Origin: an uncultured Eubacterium sp.
Lineage (GTDB): Bacteria > Bacillota > Clostridia > Oscillospirales > Acutalibacteraceae
Direction: 5' to 3'
DNA: 64,000 nucleotides
Assembly: GCA_910583925.1 (NCBI GenBank)
Contig: CAJTZJ010000003.1
Coordinates: 1 to 64,000, forward strand
The notes below the pieces were generated by a model. It had not been told where the DNA came from. It did no database searches and saw nothing but the letters and a program-made list of their open reading frames with translations. Shown piece by piece: positions 43,093-51,180 of this stretch (the first letter of the stretch is position 1; each line of letters opens with the position of its first letter). The translations under genes were made by a program, and so were the position numbers.

Positions 43093-44631
43093 ATGTCAAT
43101 AAAAAACAAGCTTGATGCCTTAAAAAACCGCACATCGAAAATCATTCTTGCAAATTCAAATATATTTACAAAATACTTTCTTTTGTTTGCTGCTATTTTT
43201 ATTATTGTTTTTACAGTGCTTGGCTCTTCGCTTTTTATTCTTGTTAATAACTATACGGCAGATGAGCGGACCCAGCTTCTGAAAAGCAACACTGCTTCCG
43301 TTTCAAGCACTGTTGAAAATGTTATTGATATTCAAGATATGAATAAAAGCTATAGCCTTGAAAAAGAATTAATTTGTGAAACACTTTCAACGATTTCACA
43401 ATCCATTGAAGCAGATGTTTTCGTTTGCGATCCGGACGGAAATATAATTTTCTGCGGCGAACGGGCAGGCTCTCTTCCTTTTTCAAAAAATATGCTTGCC
43501 TGCTCAAAGCATGATAATCTAAAAATGAGCAGTTCTATTATGGATTCTGTTGCAAAGCTTGGAGAAATTGTTGAAACAACGCATATTCTAAGCCTTCAGT
43601 ACTTTGTTGTAGGCAGACCGATTATGTCCGAAGGACAGATGATTGGCGCCGTATTCTCTCTAGCAAATACAGGAGTGCAGACGCTTGTGCTTGAATTTTT
43701 AAGAATATTTCTTGTATCAGCATTTTTCTGCCTTATTCTTGCATTCGTTTGTATATACTATTTAACAAAGAAAATGATTACGCCGCTTCATCAGATGAGC
43801 AGTGCTGCAAAGCAATTTGCCGTCGGCGACTTTTCATACAGAGTTAAGGTAACGGGAAACGATGAGCTTGCTGACCTAGGCAGAGCCTTTAATGATATGG
43901 CGGATGCACTTGATGCACTTGAAGGTTCAAGACGAAGCTTTGTTTCAAATGTTTCCCACGAGCTAAAAACACCTATGACATCAATTGCCGGATTTATTGA
44001 CGGAATACTGGACGGAACAATTCCGAAGGATAAGCAGCAATACTATCTTGAAATTGTAAGCACTGAGGTAAGGCGCCTTTCCCGACTTGTTGTTTCCATG
44101 CTCAATATGAGCAAAATAGAAAGCGGCGATCTTGAAATGAAACCGTCCAATTACGATATCTCCGATCAGATTATCCATATTCTTTTAACCTTTGAACAAA
44201 AAATTGAAAACAAAAATATTGAAATCAGAGGACTTGATAATTTAAAGCCAACCTATGTTGTTGCCGACCCCGATATGATTTATCAGGCAATTTATAATTT
44301 ATTTGATAATGCCGTAAAATTTACCAATGAAAACGGATATATTGCCGTATTACTTACTGAGCGCAATACAAATATTGAAGTAAGCATAAAAAACAGCGGC
44401 GAAGGCATTCAGCAAAAAGAGCTTTCAAAGGTTTTTGAACGATTCTATAAAGTAGACAAAAGTCGAAGCCTTGATTCCAAGGGTGCAGGATTAGGACTTT
44501 ATATTGTTAAGCTTATGATTGAAATGCACGGCGGAAAAGTTCTGGCAAAGAGCGACAGCACAGAAACTGCCGAATTTACATTTACTTTGCCTAAACAATT
44601 CAGCCCGATATATAAAAAGGAGAAAAAATAA
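43093..44631 (+). CDS. HAMP sensor histidine kinase
   Basis: 512 residues: membrane helix 1 (about 27-52), external sensor (about 55-198), helix 2 (about 200-222), HAMP (PLHQMSSAAKQFAVGDFS), then H-box SHELKTPMTS and ATPase domain with N-box NLFDNAVKF and GAGLGLYIVK. The G1 box reads KNSGEGI, where the usual first Asp is Asn-Ser, a mild variation seen in active kinases. Partner of the regulator just upstream; protease gene follows after 3 bases. Confidence 0.92.
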   Translation: MSIKNKLDALKNRTSKIILANSNIFTKYFLLFAAIFIIVFTVLGSSLFILVNNYTADERTQLLKSNTASVSSTVENVIDIQDMNKSYSLEKELICETLSTISQSIEADVFVCDPDGNIIFCGERAGSLPFSKNMLACSKHDNLKMSSSIMDSVAKLGEIVETTHILSLQYFVVGRPIMSEGQMIGAVFSLANTGVQTLVLEFLRIFLVSAFFCLILAFVCIYYLTKKMITPLHQMSSAAKQFAVGDFSYRVKVTGNDELADLGRAFNDMADALDALEGSRRSFVSNVSHELKTPMTSIAGFIDGILDGTIPKDKQQYYLEIVSTEVRRLSRLVVSMLNMSKIESGDLEMKPSNYDISDQIIHILLTFEQKIENKNIEIRGLDNLKPTYVVADPDMIYQAIYNLFDNAVKFTNENGYIAVLLTERNTNIEVSIKNSGEGIQQKELSKVFERFYKVDKSRSLDSKGAGLGLYIVKLMIEMHGGKVLAKSDSTETAEFTFTLPKQFSPIYKKEKK

Positions 44632-44634
44632 ACA

Positions 44635-46131
44635 ATGAACGAATTTGAAAACAAAGAAGAAAACATCTGCGAAAATCCGCAAAATGAAAATGCAGAAGAA
44701 AAAACAAATTCTGAAAACACACAGCAGCAGGCTGCGCAACAAAGCCCGGCAGAAAATGCGGCTGTTGAAAACTCAGATACAGAAAGCAATACAACCTATC
44801 ATTATTCATACACTTCTGCTAATAATCAGAGTGCAAACACATATTATAATGCAAACCCACAGCCAAACAAATACAACACATACCACTCAGAACCGGTTGT
44901 TCATACAGAAGCTTCCAAACCGAAGAAAAAGAATAAAACCGCTATTACTTTGATTATTATTTTCGGCGTCTGCGCAGTGCTTGCCATTGTCGGATTAGTC
45001 GTTGCTGCTTCAATCGGAGAAAACAACAGCAACGGCAGCAATAATTCCGTTACAACAGACCAATCAGCTCAGGTTGGTACGGAAGACCAGGAAGAAGCTC
45101 CCGAAAAAAATGCATCAGGTGATCTGACGGTTGCAGGTGTTGCAAAAAATGTAATGGATTCCTGCGTAGGAATTACGGTTTATACCCAGGCCACCAATTA
45201 CAGCAACTTCTATGGATACGGCTCTCAGAATAACAACGGAGAACAGGTTCAGTCCGGTGCAGGCTCAGGTGTGCTTATGCTTGAAAGCAATGGCAAAACA
45301 TATATTTTAACCAATGCCCATGTTATCAGCGAGGGATCAAAATTCAAGGTAACTCTGAATGACAAATCAGAATATGACGCTACTCTCGTAGGATATGATT
45401 CGCAAACCGATATCGGCGTTCTTTCTATTAATAAAACAGGTCTGAAAATCGCAAAATTTGCAAAATCGGATCAAACTGTACTGGGCGAACAGGTTATTGC
45501 AATCGGATGCCCGGGCGGATTGGATTTCCTGAACAGCTTATCAAGCGGCTATGTTTCGGCACTGGCAAGACCGATTCAGTCCACAATCGGCTACAATACG
45601 GAATGTATTCAGATTGATGCTTCCATCAATCCCGGAAACAGCGGCGGCGGTCTGTTTAATATGCAGGGACAGGTAATCGGCATCAACTCATCCAAGATTG
45701 CAGCCACCGAATATGAGGGCATGGGCTTTGCAATTCCAAGCAATACTGCTGTTGCAACAGCAAACAGCCTTATAAAAGTCGGCTATGTTGAAGGCAGAGC
45801 AAAGCTTGGAATCACCTACAAAAGCTTAACCTCTTATTCAAATGCAAGCGCAATAGTAAATGCGCTTAACCAGCTTGGCTTTGAAAACGCTTCCGGAACC
45901 ATGGTTATCAATGATATTTCGAATGATTCGGACCTTGTCACAAAAGATATCCAGCCATATGATATGATTGTTGCCGTTAACGGAGATACAATGGTTTCAA
46001 CGGATGTAATGACCTCTGTTCTTGCAAAGAGCAAGCCCGGAGATAAGGTTAAACTTACAATTGCACGAATCAAAAATAATCAGATAGACACCTTTGAAGT
46101 TGAATGTACACTGATTGAATCAAAAGGATAA
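44635..46131 (+). CDS. htrA: HtrA/DegP-type membrane serine protease
   Basis: S1C-family protease/chaperone for misfolded surface proteins. A 100-residue disordered, Asn/Gln-rich cytoplasmic part precedes a membrane helix (about 102-125). The trypsin-like domain has His229 (TNAHVI), Asp259 (SQTDIGVL) and Ser336 (NPGNSGGGL). A single PDZ domain occupies about 395-490. Last gene of the two-component operon, which probably induces it. Terminator follows. Confidence 0.94.
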   Translation: MNEFENKEENICENPQNENAEEKTNSENTQQQAAQQSPAENAAVENSDTESNTTYHYSYTSANNQSANTYYNANPQPNKYNTYHSEPVVHTEASKPKKKNKTAITLIIIFGVCAVLAIVGLVVAASIGENNSNGSNNSVTTDQSAQVGTEDQEEAPEKNASGDLTVAGVAKNVMDSCVGITVYTQATNYSNFYGYGSQNNNGEQVQSGAGSGVLMLESNGKTYILTNAHVISEGSKFKVTLNDKSEYDATLVGYDSQTDIGVLSINKTGLKIAKFAKSDQTVLGEQVIAIGCPGGLDFLNSLSSGYVSALARPIQSTIGYNTECIQIDASINPGNSGGGLFNMQGQVIGINSSKIAATEYEGMGFAIPSNTAVATANSLIKVGYVEGRAKLGITYKSLTSYSNASAIVNALNQLGFENASGTMVINDISNDSDLVTKDIQPYDMIVAVNGDTMVSTDVMTSVLAKSKPGDKVKLTIARIKNNQIDTFEVECTLIESKG

Positions 46132-46149
46132 TTGAATTCATATATCTTT

Positions 46150-46179
46150 CCCCAATCTAAACAGATTGGGGAATTTTTT
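46150..46179 (+). terminator. Terminator of the two-component/protease operon
   Basis: CCCCAATCT / AGATTGGGG stem with a 4-base loop and six T residues. Confidence 0.88.
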
Positions 46180-46233
46180 GTGCCGTTTATCCCTGACACA
46201 CATAAAATATAATGATGAAACGGGAGGTAAACT

Positions 46234-47316
46234 ATGGCAACAATAAGCTTATGTATGATTGTTAAAAACGAAAAAAATGTACTTTCACGGTGTCTGGACA
46301 GCATTAAAAATGCTGTTGATGAAATCATTATAGTAGACACAGGAAGCACAGATACTACAAAAGAAATAGCCGAAAAATATACAGATAAGATTTTTGATTT
46401 TAAATGGATTGACGATTTTTCAACGGCACGAAATTTTTCCTTTTCAAAAGCAACTCAGGATTATATTATGTGGCTTGATGCTGATGATGTAGTTTCAAAG
46501 AAAAACTGCGAAAAGCTTATTGAGCTTAAACACAACATAAATAACGCTGATGTAATTATGATGAAATATATCACTGCATTTGATGAAAGCGGCAAGGCAG
46601 CTTTTTCTTATTACAGAGAAAGACTTATCAAAAAATCATCCAATCCTATATGGAAGGGCAGAGTGCATGAGGCAATTGAGCCAACCGGAAATATAATTTA
46701 CAGCGATATAGAAATAGAGCATCATTCAATAAAAACAGCATACAGCCGAAGAAATCTTACCATTTATGAAAAGCAAATTAAAGACAACGAGCCATTGCAG
46801 CCCAGAGATATTTTTTATTACGGCAGAGAGCTTTACTATCACAATGAATATAATAAAGCTATAAAAGTGCTTTCTGATTTCATTAAAAATAAAGACGGCT
46901 GGGTTGAAAATAAGATTGAAGCATGCAAAATTTTATCTTATTGCCATCGCACAATCGGGTGCATTGACGACGCTGTAAATGCTCTATTCAATTCCTTTTC
47001 CTATGATATACCAAGGGCTGAAATCTGCTGTGAAGCAGGAAATTTATTTATGATTAAAGGGCAGTATAACCAAGCGATTTATTGGTTTAAGCTTGTTTTG
47101 GAGCTTCCGAAAGATGAAAAAAACGGCGGATTTAATAACATTAATGCACATGGATATCTTCCCTGCATTCAGCTTTGCGTTTGTTATGACAGACTTGGAA
47201 ATCATTCCGAGGCTGAAAAATATAATAATATGGCAGGTAAATACAGACCGCAATCTGCTGCCTATCTTCAGAATATTGAATATTTTAACACCTTGCACCA
47301 AAGAGATATATTTTGA
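46234..47316 (+). CDS. Family 2 glycosyltransferase with TPR-like tail
   Basis: Inverting GT-A glycosyltransferase. The N terminus has SLCMIVKNEKNVLSRCLDS and VDTGSTDTT, and the metal-binding motif is WLDADDVVS (about residues 83-91). The C-terminal half (about 185-350) is helical with TPR-like repeats, as in SunS-type peptide or protein glycosyltransferases. It lies 54 bases upstream of the collagen-like gene, suggesting that it glycosylates the Thr-rich collagen region. GGGAGG lies 6 bases before the ATG. Confidence 0.88.
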   Translation: MATISLCMIVKNEKNVLSRCLDSIKNAVDEIIIVDTGSTDTTKEIAEKYTDKIFDFKWIDDFSTARNFSFSKATQDYIMWLDADDVVSKKNCEKLIELKHNINNADVIMMKYITAFDESGKAAFSYYRERLIKKSSNPIWKGRVHEAIEPTGNIIYSDIEIEHHSIKTAYSRRNLTIYEKQIKDNEPLQPRDIFYYGRELYYHNEYNKAIKVLSDFIKNKDGWVENKIEACKILSYCHRTIGCIDDAVNALFNSFSYDIPRAEICCEAGNLFMIKGQYNQAIYWFKLVLELPKDEKNGGFNNINAHGYLPCIQLCVCYDRLGNHSEAEKYNNMAGKYRPQSAAYLQNIEYFNTLHQRDIF

Positions 47317-47326
47317 ATAAATTAAA

Positions 47327-47349
47327 TATAGGTGTGTTATACACCTATA
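47327..47349 (+). other. Hairpin before the collagen-like gene
   Basis: TATAGGTGT / ACACCTATA perfect 9-bp stem with a 5-base loop, 21 bases before the start codon. It may affect translation or serve as an operator. Confidence 0.4.
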
Positions 47350-47370
47350 ACTTATGGAGGAATATAAACT

Positions 47371-48657
47371 ATGCATTTGAATACAAATATTTACAATGGA
47401 AATAATTGTGAGAATGAAAGAAACTGTGATTGCGGTGCAACACATGTGTATTGTTGCTCTCAAGGAATCACAGGACCAACAGGTGCTACAGGTCCTACCG
47501 GTGCTACAGGTCCTGCGGGCGGTCCTACCGGTGCTACAGGACCAACAGGTGCAACAGGACCAACCGGTCCGACCGGTGCAACAGGAATTACAGGTCCTAC
47601 CGGTGCTGCAGGAACAAATGGTGCAATGGGTCCTACAGGTCCTACAGGTCCGACAGGTGCAAACGGCATAAACGGAACAAATGGTGCGATGGGACCAACA
47701 GGACCAACTGGCGCCACAGGCGTTACAGGAGCTACCGGCGCTACAGGTGCAACTGGACCAACAGGCGCCACAGGTGCAGATGGTGAAAACGGAGCAATGG
47801 GTCCTACAGGACCAACAGGTGCAGCAGGTACAAATGGTGCAATGGGTCCAACAGGTCCAACGGGTGCTACAGGTGCAAACGGCGCTGATGGTGCAATAGG
47901 TCCTACTGGTCCAACAGGTGCTACAGGTGCAAACGGCGCTGATGGTGCAATAGGTCCTACTGGTCCAACGGGTGCTACAGGTGCAAACGGCGCTGATGGT
48001 GCAATAGGTCCTACCGGTCCAACGGGTGCTACAGGTGCAAACGGCGCTGATGGTGCAATAGGTCCTACTGGTCCAACGGGCGCTACAGGTGCAAACGGTG
48101 TCGCAGGCGCTACAGGTCCAACGGGTGCCACAGGTGCAAACGGTGTCGCAGGTGCTACAGGTCCAACAGGTGCTGCAGGTGTAACTGGTCCTACAGGAGT
48201 TACCGGCCCTACAGGTGCTACAGGTCCGGCAGGAAGCGGTCTTTCTGCTTACGGCGGAAAATATAACGATACACCGCAAACTCTAAATCTTACTCTCGGA
48301 GGCACAACTGTTGTTCCGCTTCCAACAAATATGGCAGCAGCAAATGTAACCTATACTCCGGCCAACAGCATCACTGTTGGGCAAACAGGCGTATATGAAA
48401 TTAATTATTCAAGTAATCTGTCAGCGGCGTTAGGCACAACAGTAACTATGGCAATACGACAGAATGGCACAAACATCCCTTCTACTGTAGTTTCAAGATT
48501 GCTTTCTGTTGGTGTAGCAACACCATTCAGCGGCAGTACTATTGTAAATCTTACAGCCGGCGATGTAATTGATATGGCTTTATCAGCATTACTGGCCGTG
48601 GGCGTAACGCTCGGAAACGGTGTAAGTGCTACACTTACAATAAAAAAATTAAATTAG
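47371..48657 (+). CDS. Collagen-like surface protein with BclA-type C-terminal domain
   Basis: 428 residues: a short Asn/Cys-rich N terminus (1-31), about 85 Gly-X-Thr type triplets (32-289), and a globular C-terminal domain (290-428) of the BclA/TNF-like trimeric type (beginning GLSAYGGKYND). Thr in the third position is a typical O-glycosylation target. Similar proteins form hair-like surface or exosporium filaments. One residue interrupts the triplet register near the start (GPAGGPT). No signal peptide, as in BclA-type proteins. The upstream glycosyltransferase is its likely modifier. Confidence 0.92.
   Translation: MHLNTNIYNGNNCENERNCDCGATHVYCCSQGITGPTGATGPTGATGPAGGPTGATGPTGATGPTGPTGATGITGPTGAAGTNGAMGPTGPTGPTGANGINGTNGAMGPTGPTGATGVTGATGATGATGPTGATGADGENGAMGPTGPTGAAGTNGAMGPTGPTGATGANGADGAIGPTGPTGATGANGADGAIGPTGPTGATGANGADGAIGPTGPTGATGANGADGAIGPTGPTGATGANGVAGATGPTGATGANGVAGATGPTGAAGVTGPTGVTGPTGATGPAGSGLSAYGGKYNDTPQTLNLTLGGTTVVPLPTNMAAANVTYTPANSITVGQTGVYEINYSSNLSAALGTTVTMAIRQNGTNIPSTVVSRLLSVGVATPFSGSTIVNLTAGDVIDMALSALLAVGVTLGNGVSATLTIKKLN
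47863..48078 (+). repeat. Four 54-bp tandem repeats in the collagen region
   Basis: Four nearly identical 54-bp units, each encoding 18 residues (GATGANGADGAIGPTGPT). Copy number is likely to vary between strains by slippage or recombination. Confidence 0.9.
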
Positions 48658-48666
48658 TATAAAAAG

Positions 48667-48693
48667 GCTGTATGGGTAGAGTACCCATACAGC
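48667..48693. terminator. Hairpin after the collagen-like gene
   Basis: 12-bp perfect stem GCTGTATGGGTA / TACCCATACAGC with a 3-base loop. The plus-strand T-run is poor, but A residues precede it, so it may terminate either strand. The rest of the stretch up to the next pseudogene (48694-48852) shows no gene. Confidence 0.65.
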
Positions 48694-48852
48694 TCGATTT
48701 CCTTAAAGACAGAATTCTGCTTAATACCTATACATATAAAATAACAAAAAACTGATAACCAATTTACTGTTTTCATAAATAAACTTTATCTTTTTCTTAC
48801 CAATTAAACTTAATCTTGAATATTATCTGCAAACCAAATGGAAATTCAGCAA

Positions 48853-49248
48853 TTATTTAATATCAAAACTTTCTGTTTTCAAATCACAATAAAATCTACC
48901 TCTTTCAGAAGTAAATTTTAAAACGCAATAATCCGGATCAGTAACTCCTGTTTTCCAAATCATGTTTCTGGTTTCTTGGTCTGTTAATATTTCCATCTTT
49001 CCTATTAACATAACACCCACATACTTAACTAACCCTTTATGATAAAAATATATACTAGCATTAGTATTATTTTGATATTGTTATACTCTCATAGATGAAG
49101 TATTCATAGAAAAATAAAACTCCCTTAGTCCTATTCTTTTTCTTGGTTTTTGCATTGCTTTTACATTAGGATAATTCTCATTATCAACAGAACATATAAA
49201 ACTAACTTTTTGCTTATCAATAAATTTTTCTATTTTCTTGAAATCCAT
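48853..49248 (-). pseudogene. Pyridoxamine-phosphate-oxidase-like flavoprotein, broken
   Basis: From ATG 49248 the frame reads MDFKKIEKFIDKQKVSF, then FYFSMNTSSMRV, then a TAA at codon 56 (49081-49083). It continues QYQNNTNASIYFYHKG, VGVMLIGKMEILTD and ends at 48853. This is the FMN-binding split-barrel family of about 130 residues. The stop replaces a residue that is usually Lys or Gln, so one base change broke it. Otherwise the frame is intact, so inactivation looks recent. Confidence 0.85.
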
Positions 49249-49368
49249 AATACTTCATTTCCTCTACAAATTACTATTTGAATATGATTATAATTAAATT
49301 GTCAAATAGTAATTTGTAAAAAAGCTTAAATCTTCAATAAATACACATAAAATCAAGAAAAAATAAAG

Positions 49369-49419
49369 AATACCTATAGCTGCCCTACCCTTAAAGGGTT
49401 CGGATTTGCTGTAGGTATT
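49369..49419. terminator. Inverted repeat behind the serine recombinase
   Basis: AATACCTATAGC (49369-49380) pairs with GCTGTAGGTATT (49408-49419), one mismatch, 27-base loop. On the minus strand it is followed by CTTTATTTTTT, so it can terminate the recombinase transcript. Confidence 0.6.
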
Positions 49420-49492
49420 TCATATGGCGGAGACAATCCTGTGCTGGTCGAACCATTAGATTCTAACAGGCTTACTTCCATTCTGCGCACAA

Positions 49493-49539
49493 CACGAACC
49501 TCCGTAGAAAAACCATAATTTTCCTTTCAAAGGTTCGTG
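49493..49539. repeat. Inverted repeat at the recombinase 3' end
   Basis: CACGAACCT (49493-49501) and AGGTTCGTG (49531-49539) are perfect inverted repeats that overlap the last codons of the recombinase gene. They may be part of a recombination site or an RNA hairpin; nothing else was recognised in 49249-49526. Confidence 0.5.
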
Positions 49540-51005
49540 CAGTGATAATTTTGGTGGAGCATAGGGGATAAATCCGAAATAGTATTTAATTCATCAATAG
49601 ACAGTTCTTTTGCACTCTCTTTATAATTGAAATGAAATACGATTTTATCATCATAAAGAATAACTGCATTTACAAAACTATCAATCAATTTTCGTCTGTG
49701 TTCTAACTTATCAAAATCAAATTTTCTAAATTTATAAAACCAAAATTCAAGTTGTTCTCTTGTAATTTGCGGTTGCTGAATATTCTCTTTAGAAATTTGA
49801 ACTTCTAATTCTTCTCTTCGCTGTTCAAGTTCATCAAGTCTTTGTTTAGTAGATTTTGTTATTATGCCTTGTTCAATAGCCTTGATCAGATTATTAATTG
49901 ATTTTTCTGTTTCTGAAAGTTCCTTTTTCAGAATAGGAACAACTGTATTTTCTTTTTCTAAAGTCTTTAAAATACTGTCAACAATACGATTGATCAAATC
50001 ATCATCTATTATAGTTTTCATAACTTGCTGAACAACAATATTTTCAATCCAATCTTTTTTAACTGCTTTCTTGTCACAGTTTTTAGTGCGTTTTGCATTA
50101 ATACATTTATAGTATGTATAACGATTGCCTTTAGCTCGTCCACTTTCACCAACCATAAATGACATACATTTTCCACAATATAACTTTGTAGTTAGCAAAT
50201 AATCGTCTTCTGCCTTATGTTTGGCAGGAGCTCTTTTACTTTTGGCGAGTATTCCTTGAACATCATCAAACAACTCTTTTGAAACAATGGCAGGAACTCC
50301 ATCAGGAATAACTGTGCCACTATAAATATACTCACCGATATATCTGCGATTTGTTAAAATGCGAGAGATGTTGTTCACTTTAAATTTACTGCCACGCTGT
50401 GTGCGCAAGCCTTTGTTATTCAGAACATCCGCAATCTCCTGCTGTGTAATTCCATTTTTGTAATTTTCAAAAATTTCGCGAACAATCGGTGCAGTTATCG
50501 GATCAATTTGATAATGCTGTTCATTATCAATACGATAACCAAGTGCAAGCGAGCCACCATTATATTTGCATTTCAAGGCATTTTCAGTCAATCCTCTGTT
50601 TATCTTTTCGGCAAGTTCAACGGAATAATATTCTGCCATACCTTCAAGCACAGATTCAAGAATGATACCTTCTGCACCTTCGCTTATTGCTTCCGTGGCG
50701 GAGATTACACGAACATTATTCTTTTTGAGGAGATTTTTATAATGAGCAGAGTCATAACGATTACGGGCAAAACGGTCAAGCTTCCAAACGATTACAACAT
50801 CAAATAAGCCTTTGTTACTGTCCTTAATCATCTGCTGAAACTGAGGACGATTGTCCGTCTTTGCAGACAATGCACGGTCAATATACGAATCAATAACACG
50901 AATGCCATTCTTTTTAGCAAAAGCCCTGCATTCTCTCAACTGACCGTCAATAGACTCTTCACGCTGATTATCACTTGAATATCTCGCATAAATTACACCA
51001 TTCAT
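49527..51005 (-). CDS. Large serine recombinase
   Basis: 492-residue site-specific recombinase. The N-terminal resolvase domain has nucleophile Ser10 in YARYSSDNQREES and the arginine cluster KLDRFARNRYD. A recombinase domain follows (about 165-270), then a zinc ribbon (CGKCMSF and KCINAKRTKNC), and a coiled-coil segment (about 350-400). This matches large serine integrases of clostridial ICEs and phages, although the C-terminal part is on the short side. SD GAGGTG upstream of the ATG. Its partner attachment site is not certain. It opens the right-hand accessory island. Confidence 0.93.
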   Translation of the reverse strand: MNGVIYARYSSDNQREESIDGQLRECRAFAKKNGIRVIDSYIDRALSAKTDNRPQFQQMIKDSNKGLFDVVIVWKLDRFARNRYDSAHYKNLLKKNNVRVISATEAISEGAEGIILESVLEGMAEYYSVELAEKINRGLTENALKCKYNGGSLALGYRIDNEQHYQIDPITAPIVREIFENYKNGITQQEIADVLNNKGLRTQRGSKFKVNNISRILTNRRYIGEYIYSGTVIPDGVPAIVSKELFDDVQGILAKSKRAPAKHKAEDDYLLTTKLYCGKCMSFMVGESGRAKGNRYTYYKCINAKRTKNCDKKAVKKDWIENIVVQQVMKTIIDDDLINRIVDSILKTLEKENTVVPILKKELSETEKSINNLIKAIEQGIITKSTKQRLDELEQRREELEVQISKENIQQPQITREQLEFWFYKFRKFDFDKLEHRRKLIDSFVNAVILYDDKIVFHFNYKESAKELSIDELNTISDLSPMLHQNYHCTNL

Positions 51006-51022
51006 TATATCACCTCATCAGC

Positions 51023-51051
51023 ATCTTACCGCTCATTGAATATTTTGTCAA
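51023..51051 (-). promoter_or_regulatory. Serine recombinase promoter
   Basis: On the minus strand: TTGACA (51046-51051), 17-base spacer, TAAGAT (51023-51028), 18 bases before the ATG. Confidence 0.7.
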
Positions 51052-51138
51052 CAGTTTCACTAGGATAATACAGCAATTGCTATACAATATAGTAAAAATA
51101 AAAAATAATTAAAGCATAAATGTTATGTATTTATATTA

Positions 51139-51160
51139 GTTATGATATAATTAGCATAAC
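51139..51160 (+). promoter_or_regulatory. Palindrome over the -10 box of the STAND gene
   Basis: GTTATG (51139-51144) and CATAAC (51155-51160) form an inverted repeat around TATAAT (51146-51151). A repressor or autoregulator could bind here. The -35 (TTATGT at 51123) is weak. Confidence 0.5.
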
Positions 51161-51180
51161 AACTTTAAGGAGGGATATAT

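Noticed and set aside
47863..48078. A CRISPR-like repeat array
   Set aside because: Units are contiguous without spacers and encode collagen triplets in frame.
47044..48279. Long open frames opposite the collagen-like gene (Cys/Thr-rich and Ala-Pro-Val-rich)
   Set aside because: They are complements of Gly-X-Thr repeats and of the glycosyltransferase gene; no start signals.
49437..49480. A tRNA-like stretch with GGTCGAACC
   Set aside because: No acceptor stem or complete cloverleaf could be formed.
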